DNA of 17,721 nt from Paracoccaceae bacterium (GCA_016764835.1 JAESRD010000384.1:1-17721), one strand, 5' to 3'; shown: positions 1 through 7,649, counted from the stretch's first letter. Numbers and translations: made by a program. Notes: generated by a model not told the origin, from the sequence alone.

Positions 1-2
1 CC

Positions 3-38
3 CACGTGACCGGTGCCGCCGCGCTCAAAATCAATTAA
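3..38 (+). other. possible 3' end of an upstream gene
   Basis: Frame 3 is open from the left edge to a TAA at 36-38 and reads HVTGAAALKIN. The first part resembles the residues just after the catalytic serine of subtilases (PHVxGAAAL), but that enzyme would normally continue for tens of residues rather than stop three codons later. With 11 residues no family can be assigned. It may be the tail of a gene cut by the window edge or plain non-coding sequence. Confidence 0.2.
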
Positions 39-77
39 TTCCCTCTACGGCTGCCAGCACCCTTCTGCGGCGCAATA

Positions 78-1049
78 ATGCGCCAGCAGACGGCGCGCTT
101 GGCTATTGGCGGCGCTTTACTTGCGGGCTGTGTGCCGACTGATAGCGGGCTGCCGGTAAGCGACCCACCATCCGACGCAACTGCGCAAGAATTTGAGGCG
201 ATGCCGCCGCCGCTCTTGGCGCTCGACACCGGCCCGCTTACCGATAGCGATGTTTTGGCACAGCATTACCAACGTTTGCAAAACAGCCTGCTGGTTCAGG
301 GGCTTTTGCGCCAAGATGGCGGCGGCCCTGACACGCCATTTACGGCCGAGAGTTTGGCTGACGACTTTATTAACATAGCCCTGCTTCCAGATACCAGTTT
401 TCGCCGTCAAGAGATGCACAGCTTTACGCCACTGCACCGGTGGCAGCAGCCATTGCGGATGTCGGTCGAGTTTGGCGCTTCTGTGCCCGCCGAACAGCAA
501 GAGGCTGATCGCGCCCGCATTGCCCGCTACGGCGCGCGGATGGCCCGGCTTACCGGGCTAACTGTGCAGCCAAGCGGCCCTGCTTTGGCGAATTTTACGG
601 TGTTGATCCTCAATGAGGCTGAACGCTTGGCCAGCGAGACTCGCATTCGCGCTCTATTGCCGGAAATTTCACTTAGTGTTTTGCGAGACATCCTGAACCC
701 GCCCCGCCGCATTTCATGTCTTGTCGTTGCAGATTTTGAGCCGGGCCGGGCAACCTATAACCAAGCCGTGGTGATCATCCGCGCCGAGCTACCGGACCTG
801 CTGCGCCAAACCTGCATTCACGAAGAGATCGCCCAAGGCCTCGGCCTGCCAAATGATAGTGCCCAAGCCTATCCTTCTATTTTTAACGACAATGACGAAT
901 TTGGGTTTTTGACAACGCATGATGAGATGCTTTTGCAAATGCTCTATGACCCCCGCCTGTCACCGGGTATGACCTATGACAACGCGGTCCCTATTATCCG
1001 CCAGATTGCTGCCGAACTAACCGGCACAGACCTTGGCACTACAGAATGA
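78..1049 (+). CDS. DUF2927-type putative lipoprotein
   Basis: 323 residues. The N-terminus has a short basic and hydrophobic stretch ending in LAGC (residues 15-18), a lipobox, so Cys18 is probably the lipidated residue of an envelope lipoprotein. The C-terminal half carries TCIHEEIAQGLGLPND around His248-Glu249, the hallmark stretch of DUF2927 proteins, which looks like a degenerate metallopeptidase HExxx helix. Whether it is catalytic is unknown. An in-frame TAA at 36-38 and the lipoprotein signal support the ATG at 78, although no strong ribosome binding site precedes it. The stop lies 17 bases before the SPFH gene, so the two are probably co-transcribed. The family assignment comes from recognition of the motif and overall pattern; the function is not known to me. 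Confidence 0.8.
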   Translation: MRQQTARLAIGGALLAGCVPTDSGLPVSDPPSDATAQEFEAMPPPLLALDTGPLTDSDVLAQHYQRLQNSLLVQGLLRQDGGGPDTPFTAESLADDFINIALLPDTSFRRQEMHSFTPLHRWQQPLRMSVEFGASVPAEQQEADRARIARYGARMARLTGLTVQPSGPALANFTVLILNEAERLASETRIRALLPEISLSVLRDILNPPRRISCLVVADFEPGRATYNQAVVIIRAELPDLLRQTCIHEEIAQGLGLPNDSAQAYPSIFNDNDEFGFLTTHDEMLLQMLYDPRLSPGMTYDNAVPIIRQIAAELTGTDLGTTE

Positions 1050-1066
1050 CAAAAGGAACCTAAACC

Positions 1067-2200
1067 ATGGGTATTCTCGACTTTCTCTCCGGCCAGTTCA
1101 TTGATGTGATCCACTGGACGGATGACACCAATGACACAATGGTCTGGCGCTTTGAGCGCGAAAACCACGAGATCAAATACGGCGCCAAGCTGACCGTGCG
1201 CGCTGGCCAAGCGGCTGTGTTCGTGCATGAAGGCCAGATCGCCGATGTCTTCACCCCCGGGCTCTATATGCTAGAGACCAATAACATGCCGATCATGACC
1301 AGCTTGCAACACTGGGATCACGGCTTTGAATCACCGTTCAAATCTGAGATCTACTTCGTTGATACGACCCGCTTTACCGGCATGAAATGGGGCACCAAGA
1401 ACCCGATTATCGCCCGCGACCCCGAATTTGGCCCAATCCGGCTGCGCGCCTTTGGCTCCTACACAATGCGTGTCTCCGAGCCGGGCAAGTTCCTGACCGA
1501 GATTGTTGGCACTGACGGCGAGTTTACCGCCGATGAGATCAGCTTTCAGATCCGCAATATCGTGGTGCAAGAGGTCAGCCGGGTGCTGGCCAGCTCGGGT
1601 ATTCCGGTGCTTGATATGGCGGCGAACACCGCTGATATGGGCAAGCTGATCAGCCAAGCAATCGCGCCGACTATTGCCCAATACGGGCTGTCGATCCCAG
1701 AGTTCTACATTGAAAACATCTCGCTACCGGCCGCCGTTGAGGCAGTGCTCGATAAGCGCACCTCAATGGGCATTGCTGGTGATCTTAACCGCTACATGCA
1801 GTTTAACGCCGCTGAAGCGCTGGCCCAACCCGGCGCTGCCAGCGGGGCAATGTCTGCTGGCATGGGCGCTGGTCTTGGCATGGCCATGGGCAATGCGATG
1901 GGCGGGGCTGTGGGCCCCTGGGGCATGGCCCCGGCGCGTCCGGCCATTCAGCCCAGCTATCAGCCCGCGCCGCCACCGCCGCCGCCCGTGGCCGAGCATG
2001 TTTGGCATATCGCAGCACACGGTAAAACCACCGGCCCGTTCAGTCTGGCCGATCTTGGCCAAATGGTTGGCGCTGGTAAATTCACCCGCAAGACCACGAT
2101 CTGGACACCGGGCCAAGATGGCTGGTTAAATGCAGGCGATGTGACCGAGCTGGCTCAGCTGTTCACCATTCAGCCACCGCCGCCACCGCCAGCAGCCTAA
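1067..2200 (+). CDS. SPFH (stomatin/prohibitin) protein with C-terminal GYF_2-like domain
   Basis: 377 residues. Residues about 20-240 form an SPFH domain of the YdjI / 'virion core protein' type (VYVHEG-like start, GTKNPI, RAFGSYTMRV, and a coiled region near DMAANTADMGKLISQAI). A Gly/Ala/Met-rich linker (about 247-285) and a proline-rich stretch (about 286-308) lead to a GYF_2-like domain (about 311-368; WHIAAHGKTTGPFSLADL, then TIWTPGQDGW), and the chain ends in another polyproline run. There is no obvious transmembrane helix, so it probably oligomerises at the membrane surface. The start has a good AAAGGA site. It follows the DUF2927 lipoprotein closely and precedes the zinc-ribbon membrane protein. 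In Bacillus subtilis the related YdjI works with the zinc-ribbon membrane protein YdjG and a PspA homologue; a similar scaffold role here is inference. Confidence 0.87.
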   Translation: MGILDFLSGQFIDVIHWTDDTNDTMVWRFERENHEIKYGAKLTVRAGQAAVFVHEGQIADVFTPGLYMLETNNMPIMTSLQHWDHGFESPFKSEIYFVDTTRFTGMKWGTKNPIIARDPEFGPIRLRAFGSYTMRVSEPGKFLTEIVGTDGEFTADEISFQIRNIVVQEVSRVLASSGIPVLDMAANTADMGKLISQAIAPTIAQYGLSIPEFYIENISLPAAVEAVLDKRTSMGIAGDLNRYMQFNAAEALAQPGAASGAMSAGMGAGLGMAMGNAMGGAVGPWGMAPARPAIQPSYQPAPPPPPPVAEHVWHIAAHGKTTGPFSLADLGQMVGAGKFTRKTTIWTPGQDGWLNAGDVTELAQLFTIQPPPPPPAA

Positions 2201-2210
2201 ACGACAACTC

Positions 2211-2240
2211 TGGCGGGGCAGCAATTAGGCCACCCCGCCA
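2211..2240 (+). repeat. 8-bp perfect inverted repeat (hairpin) after the SPFH gene
   Basis: TGGCGGGG (2211-2218) pairs perfectly with CCCCGCCA (2233-2240) across a 14-base loop, 11 bases after the SPFH stop codon. It is very G+C rich and would fold stably in RNA, but no T-run follows, so it is not a standard intrinsic terminator. It could attenuate transcription or protect the 3' end of the upstream message before the zinc-ribbon gene. Confidence 0.55.
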
Positions 2241-2246
2241 CATCAA

Positions 2247-2289
2247 CGCTCTGCTTAAAGACCCGCCACAACAGCGCTCTGCTTAAAGA
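2247..2289 (+). repeat. 15-bp direct repeat upstream of the zinc-ribbon gene
   Basis: The sequence CGCTCTGCTTAAAGA occurs exactly at 2247-2261 and again at 2275-2289, start-to-start distance 28 bases. The second copy ends 8 bases before the ATG at 2298 and includes the AAAGA that would act as a weak ribosome binding site. It is most simply a small tandem duplication of the ribosome-binding region. Confidence 0.6.
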
Positions 2290-2297
2290 ATAGACAA

Positions 2298-3401
2298 ATG
2301 ATTGACGCGCCTGCCCCGATAGAAGAACACCGGTTCCCCTGCCCGTCTTGCGGCTCTGATTTGCATTACGATGCAAAGGCCGGCCAGCTCAAATGCGTGC
2401 ATTGTGGCCATGAAGAGCCCGTGGCCATCACCACCAGCCGCCATGATGCGCTCAAAGAGCTCGACTTTGAGGCCGCGCTTAACGACGAGCTGGCGGCCGA
2501 AGATGTTGAAGTCACCCGGGTCATTGCCTGCCAAAGTTGCGGCGCGCAGACCGAGCTTGCGGCCGATGCCCAAGCCACCCGATGCCCGTTTTGCGACACG
2601 CCTGTGGTCACCGATACCGGCACGCACCGGCATATCAAACCCCGCGCCATTATCGCCTTTGCCCTGACCGAGCGCGAAGCCCGTGGCCATATGGGCAAAT
2701 GGCTGGGCAGGCTGTGGTTCGCCCCCGGCGGGCTCAAGGAATATGCCCGCAAAGGCCGGACTATGGACGGCATCTATGTGCCGTACTGGACCTTTGACGC
2801 CCGTACCAACACCGATTATCGCGGCAGCCGGGGCGATGATTATTGGGAAACCAAAACCGTGCGCCGCAATGGCGAAACCAAGAATGTACGCACCCGCAAA
2901 GCCCGCTGGCGCAATGTCCGCGGCCATGTTGCCCGTGCGTTCGACGATGTGCTGGTGCTGGCCTCGCGCTCGCTGCCCAAGCGCTATACCGACGCGCTAG
3001 AGCCGTGGAACCTGTCTGAGCTGACCGCTTATCAGCCCGAATACCTGTCTGGTTTTCTGGCCGAGGGCTATCAGGTTGAGCTGAATGATGGGTTTGGCGA
3101 GGCCAAAAAGATCATGGAGCAGATTATCCGCCAAGTTGTGCGGCGCGACATTGGCGGCGACAAGCAGCGGATCAGCCATCTGGATACCGAAACCAAGGTG
3201 GTGACGTTTAAACATGTGCTGCTGCCAGTCTGGATGGCGGCGTATAAATATCGCGGCAAGACCTACCGGTTTGTGGTCAACGGCCAGACCGGCAAGGTGA
3301 TGGGCGAGCGGCCGTATTCGGCGGTGAAGATCGCCTTTGCTGTGCTGGCCGGGCTGATTATCGCGGGTGGTATTGCTTATTTTGTGAGTATTAATCAGTA
3401 G
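2298..3401 (+). CDS. double zinc-ribbon (TFIIB-type) membrane protein
   Basis: 367 residues. The N-terminus has two four-cysteine zinc ribbons: Cys15/Cys18 with Cys33/Cys36, and Cys78/Cys81 with Cys96/Cys99. A middle region of about 200 residues (GGLKEYARKG, GIYVPYWTFDA, YLSGFLAEGYQ, LLPVWMAAYKYRGK) is typical of proteins often mislabelled 'primosomal protein N' superfamily II helicase'; there are no helicase motifs here. One hydrophobic helix near the C-terminus (about residues 340-363) anchors it in the membrane. Its pairing with an SPFH gene parallels the YdjG-YdjI pairing of Bacillus, suggesting a membrane-stress or membrane-organising complex; that role is inference. The ATG at 2298 is preceded only by a weak AAAGA site. 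Confidence 0.82.
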   Translation: MIDAPAPIEEHRFPCPSCGSDLHYDAKAGQLKCVHCGHEEPVAITTSRHDALKELDFEAALNDELAAEDVEVTRVIACQSCGAQTELAADAQATRCPFCDTPVVTDTGTHRHIKPRAIIAFALTEREARGHMGKWLGRLWFAPGGLKEYARKGRTMDGIYVPYWTFDARTNTDYRGSRGDDYWETKTVRRNGETKNVRTRKARWRNVRGHVARAFDDVLVLASRSLPKRYTDALEPWNLSELTAYQPEYLSGFLAEGYQVELNDGFGEAKKIMEQIIRQVVRRDIGGDKQRISHLDTETKVVTFKHVLLPVWMAAYKYRGKTYRFVVNGQTGKVMGERPYSAVKIAFAVLAGLIIAGGIAYFVSINQ

Positions 3402-3497
3402 CGGTCGGGCCTAGTAGCAGGGCGGGCACATATGCCGCTATTTGGGCCGCTGCCTATGCGAGGTGGCGGCGAATATGCCAAAGGAAATAGGATCAAT

Positions 3498-3692
3498 ATG
3501 GATAAAACGTTCAAGGCCATATTCAAATATCTAAGCGAAATGTCCATGTGGATGCGCGCGGCAGTGGCCGCGTCAGTTCTTTTGCTCGTTACGAATAACA
3601 CCGAAATGTATATGCTCGTGCCAATTTGCTGGCTTGGTTATTGGGTCTATCTCGGTGCGGCCAGGGACAGGTCTAACAGCAAAGGCGAGTAA
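3498..3692 (+). CDS. small two-helix membrane protein, unknown function
   Basis: 64 residues from the ATG at 3498, preceded by AAAGGAAATAGGA. An upstream in-frame ATG at 3432 exists but lacks such a site and would add a low-complexity, non-membrane leader, so I prefer 3498. The protein has two short hydrophobic segments (about residues 19-31 and 38-53) separated by a polar turn, and a charged tail ending DRSNSKGE. I do not recognise a family. It sits alone between the zinc-ribbon gene and the fructokinase. Confidence 0.5.
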   Translation: MDKTFKAIFKYLSEMSMWMRAAVAASVLLLVTNNTEMYMLVPICWLGYWVYLGAARDRSNSKGE

Positions 3693-3796
3693 GTGGCTTG
3701 TGCTGGCCAAAGATCAGTTAGGTAGTGGTCCCGTATTTCGCGCATCAGCCCTAGGCTGTTATTTCGACGGCAGCGACAAGCCTGCCCTTTTTTCCG

Positions 3797-3827
3797 GCGC
3801 AGCCATCGCATTCTTGCGCAGCCATCG
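3797..3827 (+). repeat. 12-bp direct repeat in the gap before the fructokinase gene
   Basis: GCGCAGCCATCG occurs at 3797-3808 and 3816-3827, each followed closely by CGCATT. It lies in the 237-base gap between the small membrane protein and the fructokinase. No promoter, terminator or gene stands out in the rest of that gap apart from an A+T-rich TTTATAAATAG just before the kinase start. Confidence 0.45.
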
Positions 3828-3929
3828 TCGCATTTCACCACCCGCAATATCAAGCACACCACCTAAACATCTTGCCCGCTGCCGCCCCCGCCGCTATTGA
3901 TCATTGAAGTTTATAAATAGGAAAATGCC

Positions 3930-4859
3930 ATGATCCTTGCCTGCGGCGAAGCCCTTATCGACATGCTCCCACGCAAAAGCACCGAAGGCGAAGACGCCTT
4001 TGCCCCGTTCGCCGGTGGCGCCGTGTTTAACACCGCCGTCGCCCTTGGCCGTCTCGGTGTGCAAACCGCGTTTTTCTCAGGCCTGTCATCTGATCTGTTC
4101 GGCGACATACTGCGCGACCAGCTCAGCGCCTCAAATGTTGATGCCAGCCCAGCCCATATTAGCAACAGGCCGACGACCATGGCCTTCGTCCGCCTCGTCA
4201 ACGGCCAAGCCAGCTATACGTTTTATGATGAGAACACTGCAGGCCGGATGTTAACCGAAGCCGAGCTGCCCGAAGTGACCGCGCAAGCCCTGTTCTTTGG
4301 TGGCATATCACTGGCTGTCGAGCCTTGCGGTGCGACCTATGCCGCACTTCAAGCGCGCGAGGCCGACAAGCGTGTCACCATGATTGACCCCAATATTCGC
4401 CCCAGCTTTATTGTTGATGAGCCGCGTTTTCGCGCCCGGATCACAGCAATGATGGACCGCGCCGATATTATTAAACTCTCGGATGAAGACCTGCATTGGC
4501 TTTATGGCACGGGCGATGCCGCTGAGCTGGCCCGTGCTTTGCTCACCCCGGTTGGCCAGCCGGGGCCAAAGCTGGTCTGCGTTACCGAAGGCGCAAAAGG
4601 CGCTACCGGCTATTATTACGGCGGCGCGGTTTTTGCCGCGGCCAAAGCGGTCACCGTGGTTGACACTGTCGGCGCCGGTGACACGTTTAACGCCGGTATT
4701 CTGGCTAGCCTGCACGAGGCCGGGGCGCTGACTAAAAGCGGCATAAACAGCCTGACTGAAGCCCAGATCAATGCGGCCCTGATGCGCGGCGTGCAAACCG
4801 CCGCCATCACCGTTAGCCGCGCCGGGGCCAACCCCCCATGGGCACATGAGCTGACATGA
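3930..4859 (+). CDS. PfkB-family carbohydrate kinase, probable fructokinase
   Basis: 309 residues, the usual length for ribokinase/PfkB sugar kinases. The N-terminus [14 protein letters not shown] and the glycine pair in [17 protein letters not shown] match the family's first signature. DPNIRP (153-158) is the conserved mid-domain segment, and GAGDTFNAG (248-256) is the second signature, with Asp251 as the catalytic base that deprotonates the sugar hydroxyl. The pattern fits fructokinases, which phosphorylate fructose to fructose 6-phosphate with ATP in the cytosol, but the sugar cannot be fixed from sequence alone. An AGGAAA site precedes the ATG. The stop overlaps the start of dtd (ATGA), so the two are translationally coupled. 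No sugar transporter is adjacent. Confidence 0.88.
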   Translation: MILACGEALIDMLPRKSTEGEDAFAPFAGGAVFNTAVALGRLGVQTAFFSGLSSDLFGDILRDQLSASNVDASPAHISNRPTTMAFVRLVNGQASYTFYDENTAGRMLTEAELPEVTAQALFFGGISLAVEPCGATYAALQAREADKRVTMIDPNIRPSFIVDEPRFRARITAMMDRADIIKLSDEDLHWLYGTGDAAELARALLTPVGQPGPKLVCVTEGAKGATGYYYGGAVFAAAKAVTVVDTVGAGDTFNAGILASLHEAGALTKSGINSLTEAQINAALMRGVQTAAITVSRAGANPPWAHELT

Positions 4860-5293
4860 GGGCGCTGGTCCAGCGGGTCAGCTCGGCGCAGGTCGCGGTT
4901 GACGGCGCCATAATCGGCCGCTGTGATGTGGGGCTGATGATCCTCATCTGCGCCATGCAGGGCGACAGTAACGATATGCCCGCCCGCCTCGCCGCCAAAA
5001 CATCCAAGCTGCGCATTTTTGCCGATGAGAACGGCCGCATGAACCGCTCGCTGGCCGATATTGGCGGCCAGGCGCTTGTCATCAGCCAGTTTACCCTTGC
5101 CGCAGACACGTCGCGCGGCAACCGGCCCGGCTTTTCGTCCGCCGCCGCACCCGAGCTGGGCAAAGTGCTTTATGAGAGTTTCGCGGCGTCTTTGGCCGCT
5201 CTGGGTATTCCGGTGCAAACCGGGCGGTTTGGCGCAAATATGCAGGTCAGCCTGACCAATGACGGGCCGGTGACCATTTGGCTAGAGATCTAG
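4856..5293 (+). CDS. dtd: D-aminoacyl-tRNA deacylase
   Basis: 145 residues, the normal length of DTD. It hydrolyses D-amino acids from mischarged tRNA, a chirality-proofreading step in the cytosol; the enzyme is a homodimer. The two diagnostic motifs are intact: SQFTLAAD (residues 77-84) and NDGPVT (135-140), the latter contributing the cross-subunit Gly-cisPro pair that excludes L-amino acids. RPGF at 90-93 is also conserved. The start ATG overlaps the fructokinase stop by four bases. Pairing with a sugar kinase has no obvious metabolic meaning and is probably just close packing. Confidence 0.95.
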   Translation: MRALVQRVSSAQVAVDGAIIGRCDVGLMILICAMQGDSNDMPARLAAKTSKLRIFADENGRMNRSLADIGGQALVISQFTLAADTSRGNRPGFSSAAAPELGKVLYESFAASLAALGIPVQTGRFGANMQVSLTNDGPVTIWLEI

Positions 5294-5297
5294 CCGG

Positions 5298-5639
5298 TTG
5301 AAATTGCCCGCGTTCCTGATCACATTCAGCAGCTTGCTCAACGGTGGTTGGATGCTGGCCGACGGGGTCCATGTATTGCGGTTTGGCAAATATTTTGGCC
5401 CAGAACTGCCCGGCCCGTACCGGCACGTTTTTATCTAGGCGGGTATCGACCCGCTAAGCCTTGGCTGGCTGTTCGTTCTGTTTGGCTGGCTTTGGGCTTT
5501 GGCGCTGGCAGCATGGCTGACACGCCGCAAACGCAGCCCACCTCTGGCTATCGCAATAGCCACTTTGTGGTATTTGCCGGTTGGCACGGCGCTAAGCTTG
5601 GTGGTGATCTATTTTTCGTGCAAGGCTGGCGGCGCTTAG
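5298..5639 (+). pseudogene. small membrane-protein ORF interrupted by an in-frame TAG
   Basis: Starting at a TTG at 5298, four bases after the dtd stop, one frame reads 46 sensible residues (SLLNGGWMLADGVHVLRFGK, then YFGPELPGPYRHVFI), meets TAG at 5436-5438, and then continues in the same frame for 66 further residues (AGIDPLSLGWLFVLFGWLWA and two more hydrophobic stretches, ending YFSCKAGGA) to TAG at 5637-5639. The whole would be a 113-codon protein with about three membrane helices, like small uncharacterised proteins I recall from Rhodobacterales. No frameshift is needed; a single base change to TAG explains the break. Options are a recent nonsense mutation, a sequencing error, or two separate short ORFs. 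The reading frame is seen directly; the family memory is weak. Confidence 0.6.
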
Positions 5640-6001
5640 CCGCTCGACAGCTGGGCCACTTCGGCACCAAAAGCCAAGTCAAACATCATATCAACAAAGA
5701 TTTCTAGCTTGTTAGCCCGTGCGCTGAGCGGGTTTAGCGCCATATGCTCGGTCTCAACCCATGACAGGTAATCGACGACCTCCTCGCGCGGCTCGCCGCG
5801 TTTGACCATTGCCGCGGCGACCGACAGATATTGGTCATATTCGTCAGCAAAAGGCCGACCTTCCCAACTGCCCATCATCTCGCACAGGCCCATCGGGTCC
5901 CAATGAGACCAGCCAATGCGGCGCAACGGTTCAATATCTATCTCGGTACAATGTCTCACAGGAGAATCTGGTAGCGCATGTTTTTGGTTCAATCGATACA
6001 T
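5636..6001 (-). CDS. small soluble protein of unknown function
   Basis: 121 residues on the minus strand, rich in acidic residues and tryptophan (GWSHWDPMGL, FADEYDQYLSVAAAMVKRG, DYLSWVETEHM). No signal peptide or membrane helix is visible. I recognise the pattern as a recurrent short hypothetical protein of alphaproteobacteria but can give no function. The start is uncertain: ATG at 6001 has no good ribosome binding site, and a GTG at 5959 (VRHCTEIDIEPLRRIG) begins close to where the protein-like conservation seems to start. Its TAA (5636-5638) overlaps, on the opposite strand, the TAG of the interrupted membrane ORF. Confidence 0.65.
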   Translation of the reverse strand: MYRLNQKHALPDSPVRHCTEIDIEPLRRIGWSHWDPMGLCEMMGSWEGRPFADEYDQYLSVAAAMVKRGEPREEVVDYLSWVETEHMALNPLSARANKLEIFVDMMFDLAFGAEVAQLSSG

Positions 6002-6091
6002 TCATTCAATCAAACACAACATTGTTTCCAAATAAGTAAGAATGCAACGGAATGGACGCACCTTTTGGGTTATCGCAAGAGAAACAGCGGA

Positions 6092-6877
6092 TTAACGCCG
6101 ATGCGGGATGATCTGAACCAGTGCAAATCCGGCAACGGCGACGCATAGAATTGACGGGCCAGCCGGTGTGTCGAGACGCAAGGCCAACAACAGGCCCAAC
6201 AGCGCCGACGCCGCGCCAAGCGCCACCGACCACAGCGCCATAGCCTCGGGCGAGTTGGACAGCCGCCGCGCTGTTGCCGCAGGCACGATCAGCAGCCCGG
6301 TAATCAGCAGCGCGCCGACAACCTTTATCGCCACCGCCACCACCGCTGCGATCAGCAATGTGAGCGTCAGTTCGGCCCGCGCCGGGTTTATGCCTGCCGA
6401 GCGGGCGAGGTCGGCATTGAGCGTGGCCGTCAGCAAAGATTGCCACTGCCACCAGATAATGCCGCAAACCAGCGCGCCCCCGGCCCAGATCAGCGCCAGC
6501 CCATTGTGCGTGACAGTGAGCACGTCGCCAAACAGCCAAGCCTCAAGGTCAATCCGTGTGCCGGGCATAAGTGCCGCGCCAACGAGACCCAGCGCCAGCC
6601 CGCCATGGGCCAGCACGCCCAGCAGCGCGTCGGCGGCAATGCCGCGACCAGACAGGAAATGGATCAGCAGCGCCATGAGCCCGGCAACGCCGAGCACAAA
6701 CGGAAAGACGGGCAATGAGAAGCCCAGCGCCAGCGCGACACCAAGGATCGCCGCATGGGCGGTCGCGTCGCCAAAGTAAGCCATGCGCCGCCAGAGCACG
6801 AAACAGCCGAGCAGCCCGGCGGCCATAGCGCAGCCAAGGGCGGCCAGAGCCGCGCGCACCAGAAAATCATCAAGCAT
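6092..6877 (-). CDS. znuB: zinc ABC transporter permease ZnuB
   Basis: 261 residues from the ATG at 6877. A longer reading to 7006 only adds residues antisense to the histidine codons of znuC and is rejected. The protein is almost entirely hydrophobic helices and carries RRMAYFGDATAHAAILGVAL near the N-terminus and NADLARSAGINPA in the middle, both typical of ZnuB/TroC-family (ABC-3) permeases, which form the inner-membrane channel for Zn(II) delivered by periplasmic ZnuA. It overlaps the end of znuC by 8 bases, showing translational coupling. No znuA is present in the window; in related genomes it is often divergent from zur, on the side lost at the 7738 break. Confidence 0.93.
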   Translation of the reverse strand: MLDDFLVRAALAALGCAMAAGLLGCFVLWRRMAYFGDATAHAAILGVALALGFSLPVFPFVLGVAGLMALLIHFLSGRGIAADALLGVLAHGGLALGLVGAALMPGTRIDLEAWLFGDVLTVTHNGLALIWAGGALVCGIIWWQWQSLLTATLNADLARSAGINPARAELTLTLLIAAVVAVAIKVVGALLITGLLIVPAATARRLSNSPEAMALWSVALGAASALLGLLLALRLDTPAGPSILCVAVAGFALVQIIPHRR

Positions 6878-7649
6878 TTGGCGCCTCGGTTTGATTGGGG
6901 TCGTGATTATGATCGTGACTATGGCTGTGACTGTGGTCATCCGGCCCATGATGATGGTCATGCTCATGCCGGTACAGCGCCAGCGCTCCGCCGGTGCCAG
7001 TGCCAAACAGCTCGCGGTAGGCAGGGGCGGCGCTCACCACCTCTGGTGTGCCTTCGCAGCAAACATGACCGTTGAGACAGATCACTCGGTCAGAGGCGCT
7101 CATCACCACATGCAGCTCATGGCTGACCATCAACACGGCGCAGCCAAGGCTGGCCCGCAAAGCCTCGATCTGTTGGTAAAACGCCGCCGAGCCGGGCTGG
7201 TCGAGACCTTGGGTCGGCTCATCTAGGATGAGGATGTCAGGATCGGTCAGCACGGCGCGGGCCAGCATGGCGCGCTGAAACTGGCCGCCCGAAAGGTCGG
7301 CCATCTGCTTGGCCTCAAGCCCCTGCGCCCCGGCCGTGGCGAGCGCTGCGGTCGCCGCGTGGTCAGCCACTCGGCGCGGCAGATCAAGAAACCGGCGCAC
7401 ACTCATCGGCATCGCCCCGCCAAGCTGCAATTTTTGCGGTACATAGCCGATTTTGAGCCCAGGTTTGCGCGTCACCGTGCCGCTATCGGGCCTAAGCGCC
7501 CCGATCAGCACCCGCAGCAGCGTCGATTTGCCAGAGCCGTTAGGCCCAACAATCGTCACGATCTCACCGGCCTCAATACCAAAGGACACGTTTTGCAAAA
7601 CCGCCCGGCCACCAAGCCGCAGCTGCACATCTTTCGCCGCAATCAACAT
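6870..7649 (-). CDS. znuC: zinc ABC transporter ATP-binding protein ZnuC with His-rich tail
   Basis: 259 residues from the ATG at 7649, which overlaps the zur stop codon (ATGTTGA); an upstream TTG at 7676 lies inside zur and is less likely. Walker A GPNGSGKST (35-43), signature LSGGQ (119-123), Walker B ILILDEP (139-145) and the switch histidine in MVSHELH are all intact, so this is a functional ABC ATPase driving Zn(II) uptake through ZnuB. After the ATPase domain the chain ends in a tail with 11 histidines between residues 228 and 249, alternating with Asp/Ser, a likely zinc-binding sensor or buffer. Such tails are known in ZnuC proteins. Gene order zur-znuC-znuB is the usual alphaproteobacterial one. 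Confidence 0.95.
   Translation of the reverse strand: MLIAAKDVQLRLGGRAVLQNVSFGIEAGEIVTIVGPNGSGKSTLLRVLIGALRPDSGTVTRKPGLKIGYVPQKLQLGGAMPMSVRRFLDLPRRVADHAATAALATAGAQGLEAKQMADLSGGQFQRAMLARAVLTDPDILILDEPTQGLDQPGSAAFYQQIEALRASLGCAVLMVSHELHVVMSASDRVICLNGHVCCEGTPEVVSAAPAYRELFGTGTGGALALYRHEHDHHHGPDDHSHSHSHDHNHDPNQTEAPNA

Noticed and set aside
2211..2240. Intrinsic terminator after the SPFH gene
   Set aside because: The stem is strong but no T-tract follows; listed as a hairpin only.
2298..3401. Primosomal helicase (PriA-like) function for the zinc-ribbon protein
   Set aside because: Database labels of this kind derive from the zinc ribbons alone; there is no Walker A/B or other helicase motif, and the protein ends in a membrane helix.
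5348..5707. 119-codon plus-strand frame between dtd and the znu genes
   Set aside because: It lies in a different frame from the 5298-5639 membrane ORF, which has much better protein character; it also runs into the convergent minus-strand gene.
6168..6779. 203-codon plus-strand frame over znuB
   Set aside because: Antisense shadow of the ZnuB permease; low-complexity Ser/Ala/Pro composition with no family pattern.
6878..7006. N-terminal extension of ZnuB to an upstream ATG
   Set aside because: The added 43 residues are another-frame reading of the His-rich end of znuC; the ATG at 6877 with an 8-base overlap fits ZnuB length and operon structure.
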